Origin: Portulaca oleracea | Taxonomy: Eukaryota; Streptophyta; Magnoliopsida; Caryophyllales; Portulacaceae | Length of the DNA stretch: 64,000 nt | Direction of reading: 5' to 3' | NCBI GenBank assembly: GCA_029582165.1 | Contig: CM055893.1 | Location: forward strand, 28,733,679-28,797,678 | Shown: positions 23,582 through 32,912 of the stretch, in pieces | Position numbering within the stretch: position 1 is the stretch's first letter | Layout: every line of letters begins with the position of its first letter | Notes under the pieces: generated by a model | The model's input: the letters and a program-made list of their open reading frames with translations, nothing else | The model's database searches: none | What the model was told of the DNA's origin: nothing | Program-made: the position numbers and the translations under genes

Positions 23582-23627
23582 CACAATGAGGACATTATGG
23601 CGTTTTAAATATGTGGGGGAGGGGGAT
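23582..23627 (+). other. Internal purine-rich motif (element B)
   Basis: CACAATGAGGACATTATGG followed by GTGGGGGAGGGGGA (23613-23626). Counterparts occur at 27988-28037 (C) and twice in E (62701-62750, 62828-62870). Confidence 0.7.
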
Positions 23628-24566
23628 ATTGTGTTTCAAGAGTAGATCACCTAGCTTTTTTGTTTTTGTTTTTCCCTAGTTTTGCCTAAAAATTTGAAAA
23701 AAAATTTGTGTGAACAAGGAGAAAAAAGGGAGTGAAAAACCTTAATAGTTTCTCATTTTGCTTTTGTTTTTGCTTCGTTTCTTAGACAGTGATGTCAATG
23801 TTGGGAAGACATTATTAATCTTCTTGAAAGAAGCCGGTTGGAGCATTTTCGACCTTAGCTCCCTTCGTTGAGTGTAGCGAGATCCCCGTTTTATTTCATG
23901 TTCTGGTTGAAAATGTTAGACTCTAGTTAGCCACATCCGAGCTAGTTGGAAAAGTGAAAGCTAATTAAATTAATTAAATCGGAAACTGTAGTCAAGTTAG
24001 TCTACCTACATGGCTTGGTATTAGCGGCGCGACGCTATTACCCCTTAAGCACTTCATTTTCGTAATGATGAGCCGTATGGAGTAGCCCATGTTGGGAGGA
24101 TAAACCCCGTTATGGGCCGTTCAACTCCCGAAAAAACTAACACCAATCTCGTTGAGCTTTCTCAAGCCAACGCTAATTAATAAATTGTTAATAAAAGTCT
24201 CACCTTGCGTTTCCTACGGCCCTCACCAAGCCAAGGGCGACATAAACAAGGGAAAGACATCGCTTAATAAATCCTTTTCACTTTGATTCGAGCTTGGATG
24301 TGAGTTTTTCTTGTGAATCGATCAGAATCATCCAGAACCCACTAAGCACTTGTGCACATGGGATTTAGCTTTGCATGAGATGTCGGGAGTTGAAAATCTC
24401 TAAGATTGGCAATTGCTTGAGTTAGGTGTTTTCGTGATGCTCACAACGGTTCCTTTTGGATGATTAGTATCGTTTTCTTTATTGCGATAGCACGATTCCT
24501 TGAAGCAAGTTGTTTTCTCTTTTCTTTTTCAATCCTTTGTTTTGTTTATCACTTTCCCTCTCTCCT

Positions 24567-24680
24567 TTTTCTTTGGCTTTTGTGGGTTGAGTCGCTACAA
24601 ACCCTCACGAGACCACCTCGTCTACCTGGGCTGCCCGGGGGTTTAAATAGCTTGATGCATACGCTAAATGCACTCGTTCC
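24567..24680 (+). other. Conserved non-coding block (element B)
   Basis: Contains GTCGCTACAAACCCTCACGA and GGGCTGCCCGGGGGTTTAAA followed by TGCATACGCTAAATGCA. Homologous blocks lie at 26731-26832 (C) and 60996-61105 (E). Confidence 0.7.
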
Positions 24681-24730
24681 CCCCACGACAGAGGAGTTGG
24701 TGTTTAGTTTTTATTTGTTTTTGTTTTCTA

Positions 24731-24747
24731 TTGCTCGGGACGAGCAA
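24731..24747 (+). other. Hairpin upstream of polypurine tract (element B)
   Basis: TTGCTCG-GGA-CGAGCAA, a perfect 7-bp stem. The inner TCG/CGA pair replaces the TTG/CAA of elements C and F. Confidence 0.85.
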
Positions 24748-24750
24748 AAG

Positions 24751-24766
24751 TTCAAGTGTGGGAGGG
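24751..24766 (+). other. Polypurine tract of element B
   Basis: AAGTGTGGGAGGG immediately precedes the 3' LTR start TGTTTACTTCC. Confidence 0.75.
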
Positions 24767-26300
24767 TGTTTACTTCCATTTTTGGGCCTAAATATCGCCT
24801 TTTATCTTGGTGTTTTTGCTCGATTCCGAGTCTTTTTCATGATTTTTACTAGTGTTTTAGTTGTTTTGTAGGTTTTTGCACTTTTGGAGCAAAAGCAAGG
24901 AAAACGGGCTATTTTGAGGCTTTTTAGATATTTCCCGAGCCAAGTGATGCCAAGAGCCGAAGCGGAGCCGACCCCGGAAGCCCTTCCCCAATTTTGGTGC
25001 TGATCAGTGGTGTAACACCCGCTACGGCCCTTGTAGCGGACGTTACAAGCCTTGGAAGGAAGGAAGCAAAGGGAAAAAAACAGGGTTGTCGCCCTTGTTA
25101 CCTCGGTCGTGCAACCCACTATACGACACAAAGCACAGATCATCTTGGCTGGTAGAAGGAGATCGCCTCCGCGATCTTTCCAGATCACGCCCGCGATCTC
25201 TCGTAACCCAGAATCGCCTGACTGCTCTTCTGACCCATCGCGCCCGTCATCTCCCAACTCGTGCCCGCGGCCTCCTGATTTCAACACGCGTTCTGCGCTT
25301 GAAACGGCATCGTTTTACATAACTTCCTTGCTTGTATATATTCCAAGAGTGACGATTTTCTGGGGATCTGATTTTTAGTCTAGGACCATTACATTCAGCT
25401 TTGTATTAGTGAGTTTTAGAGAGTGCTTAGTGAGACATTAGCTTTAATTATTCTAGGGTTTTGTTGGATTATTGGTATTGTTCAAGGATCGAAGATTCAA
25501 TCAATTGAGAGATTGTTGGATCATCATTTCCATTGATTTTCTTTGTTCATTTACAGCATTTGATAAGTTTTCTCTTCCCTTAACTCTTTTATTAATTACT
25601 TTGCTAACTGCTTTCCTTGTTTCTTTAATTGCTTTGCTTGCTACTTTCATTGTTTTACTTGTTTATGGTTGTTTGATGTTAGAAATCATGCTTAGGGTTG
25701 GTTTTGATGTTGTTAGCTTAGTTGGTATCATGATTAGTGGCTAGAAGCCCTATGGGTTAGGGGGTAATTAAGGGTGTGAATGGGTGATTAGGTTTGGGTT
25801 AGCAATATTAGTAAATAATTAGTTGGGAAATCAATTTCCCACTCTTATCCTTTCCTCAAGTGGTATGTATTTGGGATCGAAAGCTCCCGAATCCATCTAA
25901 CACTTGTGTTGGAAGGTAGGAGATAGGATAGTTAATGCTCACCCACGAAAGTGGAAGGAGGTTAACTAGGGAATTTCGTTTCATTAACCCTCTGGGTCCG
26001 TGGTGGACTTTGGGGAAGTTAATCCGGACTATCCTCGAGAGAGGAAGCTCAGTGGGTATTTTCTGACTGAATTGCCACTTGATTCTCCCTCCTTATTATT
26101 CCCTTGTTACAAAACCCATTTCTTCATCCCCGTTTGCACCCCGAAAAGCCTCCGAAGCCCATTTGCTTTCCTTGACCGACCTTAGCTTTATTTGTTACGT
26201 TGTAACCCCTTCAACCTATTTCCTTACCTAGCGATCTCGATCTCGATCCCGACCTTAGACCTAGTTTCTATGACCAAGGCTCCTCGCTCCCTGAGAAGAA
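24767..26300 (+). mobile_element. Element B 3' LTR (3' end truncated)
   Basis: A close copy of 18065-19600. The first roughly 290 bp differ from the 5' LTR at about 22 positions, while the roughly 970 bp from the TATA region on differ at about 8. It stops at GAGAAGAACGATTA, short of the last 30 bp present in the 5' LTR, and joins element C's LTR. Confidence 0.85.
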
Positions 26301-26641
26301 CGATTAGCGGGCGCTACGCCCTTCTGTCCCCTTCCCTTACTTCTATGGGTGTAGCGCCCGCTACAAAAGTTGTAGCGGGTGCTACGACCTGTTTTGCTAC
26401 AATTGTGAGAGAAAGGGTTCTCGGGTCTTCTCCGCTTTGCTTCTCGGCTCGGGTTGGCGCAAGAATTCCTCAGGAATTCCCTAAAATGCTCTTAAAGAGC
26501 TCCTTTGCGTTGTTTTGCCCCTTGAATGTGAGAAACCTACAAAAGAACTAAAAACCAAGTTAAAAGCATAAAAGTAAACCGGAATCGAGCTAAAAGAATA
26601 AGCCCAATGGCGTTATTTAGGCCTAAAAATGGGCCTAAACA
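26301..26641 (-). mobile_element. Element C 3' LTR, piece 3 (U3 start)
   Basis: Collinear with about 41440-41757. The minus strand starts TGTTTAGGCCC at 26641. It contains GTAGCG-CC-CGCTAC (26351-26364) and TAGCG-GG-CGCTA (26305-26316). Confidence 0.8.
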
Positions 26642-26657
26642 CCCCCCACACTGGAAC

Positions 26658-26678
26658 TTTTGCTTGTCCCAAGCAAAA
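26658..26678 (-). other. Hairpin upstream of polypurine tract (element C)
   Basis: TTTTGCTTG-GGA-CAAGCAAAA on the minus strand, a perfect 9-bp stem. Confidence 0.85.
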
Positions 26679-26730
26679 CAAAACAAAAACTACCTAAACT
26701 TGCAACTACTCCACTGTCATGGGAGGAAAC

Positions 26731-26832
26731 GAGTGCATTTAGCATATATACCAAGCCCTTTAAACCCCCTGGCAGCCTAGGTGGATGAGGTGGGTCTTGT
26801 GAGGGTTCGTAGCGACTATACCCATGAAAGCC
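26731..26832 (-). other. Conserved non-coding block (element C)
   Basis: The plus strand contains AAGCCCTTTAAACCCCCTGG, CAGCCTAGGTGGATGAGG and AGGGTTCGTAGCGACTATAC. These match the complement of 24567-24680 in B and the block at 60996-61105 in E. Confidence 0.7.
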
Positions 26833-27987
26833 ATGAAAAAGGAAAAAGGAGAGGGAAAAAGGTGAAAAACAAAACAAAGTTCGAAAAAGAAAGAAAGAAT
26901 TGCCTGCTAATAGAGTCATGTAATCAACTGCAAGGAAGGCAATGATAATCGACCAAAAGGAGCAGATATGAGCACATCAATAACTCCTAATCCAAAGTAT
27001 CGCCAATCTTAGAGGTTTTCAACCCCCAAACGTCTCATACAAAACAAGGTCCTTTGTGCACAAGTGCGTATCCTAGTTGATTCCAATTGATCCAAAGCAA
27101 AAATCACCACCTGAGCTCATTTCAAAGGAAAAAGGTCAACAAAGCGTTGCCCTCCCTCGCTTGTGTCGCCCTTAGCTTAGTGAGGGCTGCAGGAAACGTA
27201 AGGAAAGGCCCCACATTTTCATTCACTTATTAAGCTATTTTCTTTTCTATTTCTTTTCTTTCATCTATATTTTTTTTCTTTTTTTTTTCTAGCTGGCATG
27301 ATTCGAGATTGCACGCGACCCGTGACGGGGATACTCTCCGAGCATGGTTTCGCTCCGTATGCACAATTGTACTTAAGGGACGAGGGTGCCACAACCACCC
27401 ACGTCAAACCAAGTTGGTGAACCAACTTTTCACTTCACTTCCAATTTTTAAGTCGGGTTTGTCGGGAATTGGAAGACCCTCCAAAAAGGGGTCACCCTCC
27501 CAACTCAGGCTACTCCGTACGTAACAAAGTACTTAAGGGATGTGAGTGCCTCCCAATCACATCGGCCCTTGTTGGTTTAGCCGACTATTAACCATTTATT
27601 CCATTTTAATTAACTTTCACTTTTTAACAAGCTCGAGGGTGAACAACTAAGATCTCACTGTTTCAAAAAGGAAGTGAAAGAATCAAGAACCTCAGTTTGC
27701 AATCAACGAAGGGGATCTAAACAGATGATTCATGGCGACACTCGAACTAGAACCTACAATGCTCAAATCGACTTCTTTTTAGAAGATTAACAAAGACTTC
27801 GAGCCATTAACTACGCGATTCTAAAAACAAAGCAAAAACTAAAGAAAAACAAAAAACTTTAGTGGTTTTTCACAACTTTTTCTCCTTTTTTCTTTCATTT
27901 TCCGCAAAAAAATTCAAATTCTATCAAAAACTACGAAAAAGAAAAACAAAATGTTATGCTAGGTGATCTACCCTCAACATGAACAAC

Positions 27988-28037
27988 TCCCCCCCTCCCC
28001 CACACACTTAAAACGCCACAATGTCCTCATCGTGGAA
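27988..28037 (-). other. Internal purine-rich motif (element C)
   Basis: The minus strand reads CCACGATGAGGACATTGTGG, then a spacer, then GTGTGTGGGGGAGGGGGGG. ACGATG/CATTGT arms flank the AGGA core. Confidence 0.7.
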
Positions 28038-28569
28038 AGGGTGTCTCATGAAAGGTAGAAAAAACTATGAAAAGCATATACAAACACCTAGCATGGAAAA
28101 GGTGGCACCCCGAGCCCAATCGGCTCCAACAACAAAATAATCCCAACACATAGCATACTTAGGGGCGCGCCACCAAAAATAAAATCACGCATGCAGACGA
28201 ATCACTATATATACACCGAAAGAGAAGAACGGAAGGAAGTTACCTCGAAATCTTCAATTATAAACAACCCAATCCACAATCCACAATAGCCAAGCGTAAG
28301 GTTAGGATATTAGTGTAAAAACAAACTAAGCTCATAAGTCTCGCATGTAAGATTAGAAAAGGAAAAGAAACGAACTAAAATATATATACAATATATACAT
28401 TGACAAGGACATACCTCAACCCTGAATCTCATTTCATTTGAGGCGGGAATTAAGGGTGGAACTTAGGGAAATGACTAGTGGGATGGGGAGATGAGATGGG
28501 AAGAGAGAAGGGAAGAAAATGAGGAAGAAGGAGTAAAAGAAAGGAGTTAGAAGTTACAGACAGTGGCAT

Positions 28570-28662
28570 AGCTGCCGCAGCGGGTGCTACGACACTGGAA
28601 TTTCTGGACATTCTTGTTTTGTTCTTCGTAGCGGGTACTACAGCTGTTGTAGTACCTGCTAC
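28570..28662. repeat. Internal palindrome cluster (element C)
   Basis: The strongest unit is GTAGCGGGTACTACA (28628-28642) against TGTAGTACCTGCTAC (28648-28662), a 15-bp stem with one mismatch around GCTGT. GCAGCGGGTGCTAC (28577-28590) is a weaker copy. Confidence 0.75.
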
Positions 28663-28997
28663 GCCCTGCTGTCTCCAAACCACATATTTCAACTTCAAAA
28701 ATATTCTAAGTCCTAAAACTCCACAATTCGTGCCCTTTTGAACTCATTCTTCCTAAACTTCACTAACACTCCCAGAATTACTGCAAACATCACTCACTCT
28801 CGCCCACACTTATTCTCTTTGACTCCTCTCTTTTTCCTTTTCACTTCAATTTTTCAAATCTTTCAACTATTTATTCTTTTTTCTACTTTTTAACCTCTTT
28901 TTTTTCTTTTTTTTTCTTCTACCTAGAACTAATACCTCAAAAAGGGAATCAGAAAAGAAAAACAAAGAAGAAGAAATAAAAGAAAAGGTATAGGTTT

Positions 28998-29918
28998 TGG
29001 AAATCCACCCATAGAACTCATAAACAAGCATGTGGATGATGGATGATGGAAATCCACCCATGTGGATGATGGAAATCCACCCATAGAACTCATAAGAACA
29101 CCAAACTAATTTTTAGGGGTTTTGGATTAATGGAGAAAAAAAAACATGGAATTAAAGATATGAACAATTCTAGAGAGAGAATTCTCACCAAATTGAACTA
29201 AGATGTTCAATCTCTAGCACAAGGATCACCTACAAGAAAGAGTCTTGAATCACCCAAGGAAACTCACAAAGAGTAGATGATAACCACCCACTCACAAAGA
29301 AGAGAATTCACCAAGCCATTTCCACCCAAAGGATTAGCTTCATTGATTAGGGTTTGAAAACCCACAATTACAACACTCTCCAATTGAGAGGATTTGTCTT
29401 GAGCCTAGCTCCTAAACATTAATCATCCAAAACAATCAAATATTGGAAGGGAGGGGGTATTTATAGGAAATGGGGAAAACACGCGCAGAAAAAGGGAGAC
29501 CGTGGGTACGGTCTCCTTCGGGATCAGGAGGTCGCGGGCGCGACCCATATGGTAGCGGGCGCTACGGCCCAACGGTCGCAGCGGCCAACGTTTGGCAGAA
29601 CAAAGGTCGCGGGCGCGACGATTGGGCAGTTTTTCTGCCGACTTCAAACGCGCATAACTTCTTCATCTGAACTTCGTTTTAGGCCCATAAGATATCGATG
29701 GAAAGCTCTTGGTGTGTACTTTAAGCTCACAAAATTTGAGACCCATCGGAGTTAAATTGAAGGAGTTATGACCCAAAGCGTGAAGGCATGCGCATTTCTA
29801 GCCTTTGAACGCCTTCACCGCCTTGTGTTTATTCTTGCCGATGTTTCCGAAGCCCCCTAGAAGCCTCGGGAATGGTCCGATAGAGAGAACCAAAGTGAAC
29901 CGATCCCCATACGGTTCA
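28998..29918 (-). mobile_element. Element D 3' LTR
   Basis: The minus strand starts TGAACCGTATGGGG at 29918. TATA box TATTTATA lies at 29458-29465. The distal end is irregular: a small duplication of the phrase AAATCCACCCATAGAACTCA and GTGGATGATGG (29000-29090) replaces the terminal TGGAGAGGATCGCGG seen in the 5' LTR. Confidence 0.75.
29495..29619. repeat. U3 palindrome cluster (element D)
   Basis: GGAGACCGT-GGGT-ACGGTCTCC (29495-29516), GGTCGCG-GG-CGCGACC (29530-29545), GTAGCG-GG-CGCTAC (29552-29565) and GTCGCG-GG-CGCGAC (29606-29619), all 30-155 bp upstream of the TATA box. A second, slightly diverged set lies at 37645-37790 in the 5' LTR. Confidence 0.85.
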
Positions 29919-31760
29919 TACTCCCCTTCTTCGAAAAGAGTTGCCCTCAACTCTTGGGGGTTCAAAATTAACCGCATACCCGTGCAAACCCAAAAGTATG
30001 TACTCCAACAGCCGAAGTAGAGTGACGCTCATCAACCCGTCCTTCTCAAAAATATAGCAATTCCGACGAAAAGGAGGGGCCAAGTCGACATCACGAAGGA
30101 CCCGAACACGTCTATTACCCATCAACTTGTTGAAAGCAACAAGGAATTCGTCACATGAGAGCTCCGGGTCAAGGCCAATTGAAATAACCTTTTCCTCGTT
30201 CAATCTCGATGTGGAAGTAATGGAAATCGGGTGTTTAGTAAAGGACGTGTCCTCATGCAACTCAACTCCATAGCGAGGCTCGGGAGTGATTGAGCAAGAC
30301 TCAACACTTGGAAACTCTATGCGGAGCTCGGTAGGAGTTGTGGGCAAGGGTGAGGGACAAGGCAGGGAGGTTGGAAATTTTTGTGGAGCTAAGGTTCGCT
30401 CAACCTCACTAAGGTCGTTTTTTCGCAAAAGTAAAGCCCGATGTGGCTTTCCTTTGCTTGAAGCACTCTCATCCTGTGTTTCACTCTTTTGGAGGTGTCT
30501 CCTCTCACTTCCCCCCCCCGGCTTGTGGTATTTCGACTTCGAAAGGGGATAAAGGAATGAGTTTGATTTTCTTTTCTCCCATTGAGAAGGTGTAGGTGTT
30601 CTTCGGGCCGTCGTGGATAGCATGTCGATCAAATTGCCAAGGTCTACCAAGTAGTAAATGACAAGCATCCATGGGGACAACATCACAAAGAACACTATCC
30701 TCATAAGACCAAGCGAAGAAAGAAACCAAGACTTGTTGGGTTACCTCGAAGTCGTCGCCATCTTTTAGCCCTTGCAAGCTATACGGTTGAGGATGAGCCG
30801 AGACCGGCAATTGGAGTTTCTCAACCATGTAGGTAGAGGCCAAGTTGGTGCAACTCCCACCGTCGATGATGACCTTAGCTGCCTTCTCGCCGATGGTGAA
30901 CTGGGTTCGGAAGATATTTTCCCGTTGAGAGTTATCCCGGGAATCCTTGGTCAAGATAAAGGATCGCCTAGGAGTTGAACTCTCCCCTTCTTGCGCGTGA
31001 ACCTCAACACTAGTCTTTGGAGCCTCCGGTGTGGCTCCCTCACTTGCTTTGGAGCTTTCAACCATCTTCGTGGGCATTGGGCTTGTTAGTGACCATAATC
31101 CCGACACAAGAAGCATTTTCTACCCTTGAGCTTCCGAAGATATTCCGCACTTCCCTTAGGAGCTTGGGAAGATGGTTTTGGTAGCTCGGAAGTTCGACTT
31201 CCCTTGGATGAAGCCTTACTCCAAGAGTGAGCATTTCCCTTCCTAGAAGGCCATAAAATAACCTTCTCCTACATTCTTTTTCCTCGAGAACCACCATATC
31301 GATAATCATCAAAATACCTCGAATAGCCACTATGGTGAGTTCTAGGAGATCGAGTTAAAATATCACGATCCCTTTTCAATGACTCTAGTTGTGTAGGGGT
31401 CGTAGCGCGGAGTATCTCACTCATTCGACGTTGCACTTCTAGAACCTTCTCTTCGATACGTTGAAGAGTCTCCTCGAAGGTTGGTTTGGGTTTGGGTTTT
31501 GGGAGAAGAGGGGCATCATGTTTGTCCGAAGCATACTACTTGGAGACCATTTGTGGAGCTTGGTTTTCTTGTGGGGTGTATAATTTGAGTGGTTGGAGGT
31601 TTGGGTTCTTCGTAGCTAGGAAATTTTGAGGGGGTTTTTCGAGGCTAATTTTGTGGGGAAAATGGGGTGAAACCGACAAGGGGAATGCACCAAGAAGAAC
31701 ACATCCGGATGGGCACACAACCACCACCAACAATATCCACCAACAAAACAACCACTAACA
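29919..31760 (-). pseudogene. Element D gag-protease polyprotein, broken, lacking RT/RNase H/integrase
   Basis: Minus strand. An N-terminal part (about 31330-31550) is Lys/Arg-rich (PKPKPTFEETLQRIEEKVLE). Then comes a CCHC zinc knuckle KCFLCRDYGH (near 31090-31120) with an in-frame TAA at 31086-31088 before its last Cys. The retropepsin lies at 30505-31116: active site IIDGGSCTN (about residue 82-90 of that frame) and flap/C-terminal motif HLLLGRPWQFDRH, as in plant chromoviruses. A run of nine C at 30511-30519 marks a frame change to the 29919-30704 frame, a 262-residue tail without a recognised domain. LRATLFEEGEYE, near the LTR edge, resembles the polyprotein ends of plant Ty3/gypsy elements. 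Reverse transcriptase, RNase H and integrase are absent. Confidence 0.8.
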
Positions 31761-32097
31761 CAACCACCAACTCAAGAAAATCCAATCAATCACTTAATCG
31801 AACACCTTCCGTGCACTTTTTCCAACTTCATCTCATTTGGACATTTCATCGAACACCTTCCGTGCACTATTTTCCAACTTCACCTCAAAGCTCCCATATG
31901 CATCAAAATCAACAAACACAACACCATACAAGATTCTCCAACACACTTGGAGGCATAAGGGATGGGGAACACCAATATTTGCATACAACACACCAAGAAC
32001 ACCAAAAATCACCACCAAACAACAACAAGAACAATTCCGGGCACAAACAAGAAATCTCCAAAAAACTATGAGTTCTATGCCTAGCTCTGATACCAAA
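31761..32097 (-). mobile_element. Element D leader with first primer-binding site
   Basis: ACC/CAA-rich sequence with no protein match, containing a 60-bp imperfect repeat (CGAACACCTTCCGTGCACT at about 31799 and 31852). The primer site (minus TGGTATCAGAGCTAG, 32081-32095) matches the initiator tRNA-Met type. Confidence 0.65.
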
Positions 32098-32310
32098 TGG
32101 AGAGGATCGCGGAAGCCTAAGGTCTAAACAAGCATGTGGATGATGAAAATCCACCCATAGAACTCATAAGAACATCAAAAATCACCACCAAACAACAACA
32201 AGAACAATTCCGGGCACAAACAAGAAATCTCCAACAAACTATGAGTTCTATGCCTAGCTCTGATACCAAATGGAGAGGATCGCAGAAGCCTAAGGTCTAA
32301 ACAAGCATGT
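31995..32310. repeat. 173-bp tandem duplication carrying a second primer-binding site
   Basis: Sequence from AAGAACACCAAAAATCACC through the primer site into the LTR end is repeated with an offset of exactly 173 bp, giving primer sites at 32081-32095 and 32254-32268. The second copy is cut at AAGCATGTGG (32310). Confidence 0.85.
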
Positions 32311-32912
32311 GGCCAGTGGCGAAACCAGGATTCAAAGGCAGGGGTGTTAAGATAAAATTTAATAAAAAAGACAAATTATATTGGAACAAATTCTAAAAAA
32401 AAATTAACATATTCAAATAACATAAAGTTTAATGACATGCGAGGATTCAAACGCAGGGGTTTTCTTTTACCCAGGTCTGCAGGAAGAGTTTTTATATCAA
32501 CACGAGCTCTCCTAGAAGAAAAGGGATTAGTGACTGAGGGCGGTTCATTATCAGATGATGGATGAGTACTTTATTGAGGCGACGGGGAATTTTGTGTTGC
32601 AGAACCTTAACCATGCGATGTCTCCACTCTCTTACTGAAAAATTTCTCCATTTCAAACTCACAAACAATTAAAAAAATGAATTCACTTTATAAATTCAAA
32701 ACATCCGGTAAAGCATATTCATATTTGATTGTTAGAAATCAACAATTAACAATAACGAAACAACCATCCATAACAATATTTTAATTGTAACCAATCAATC
32801 AAACAAATAACTACATAGTTTGAATTATGAATATTTGAACAAAATAAAACTAAAAAAATTGGGTGGTCAATTGACCACCCTTGACCCTTAATAACTTCGG
32901 TCCTGCCCGTGG
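32311..32912. mobile_element. Possible hAT-like non-autonomous element
   Basis: The left end CAGTGGCGAAACCAGGA resembles termini common among plant hAT-type elements. The right end (near 32895-32912), in complement CCACGGGCAGGACCGAAG, is a weak inverted match. No 8-bp target duplication was found, so this is tentative. Confidence 0.25.

Larger units (their letters stand above)
21921..24766 (+). mobile_element. Element B non-coding 3' internal region
   Basis: There is no protease or pol. It holds, in order: a second palindrome cluster (22366-22531), a CT-rich leader-like tract (22570-22760, with a CTCTCTCTCT run), an internal purine-rich motif (23582-23627), a conserved 100-bp block (24567-24680), a hairpin (24731-24747) and the polypurine tract (24751-24766). 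Elements C and E keep the later blocks in the same order. Confidence 0.6.
18065..26300 (+). mobile_element. Element B: Athila-like gag-only retrotransposon
   Basis: 5' LTR (18065-19636), tRNA-Asp type primer site, broken gag, long non-coding 3' internal region, polypurine tract and 3' LTR are all present in order. The 3' LTR lacks about its last 30 bp, and adjoining element C sequence is also missing, so a small deletion removed the right junction; no target duplication can be read. No protease, reverse transcriptase or integrase is present. Confidence 0.85.
26642..28997 (-). mobile_element. Element C non-coding 3' internal region
   Basis: Minus-strand order from the LTR outward: polypurine tract GTGTGGGGGGTG (26642-26653), hairpin (26658-26678), conserved block (26731-26832), purine-rich motif (27988-28037), CT-rich tract (28430-28560) and palindrome cluster (28570-28662). 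This mirrors element B. A G/C homopolymer and poly-T tract lies near 27270-27290. No coding sequence is recognised. Confidence 0.65.

Noticed and set aside
29495..29619. Palindromic GC-rich units considered as tRNA or CRISPR repeats
   Set aside because: Stems are short and uniform, there is no cloverleaf, and no regular spacer structure; they lie in LTR U3.
32311..32912. hAT element with perfect ends
   Set aside because: The inverted-repeat match is weak and no 8-bp target duplication is present, so it is listed only at low confidence.
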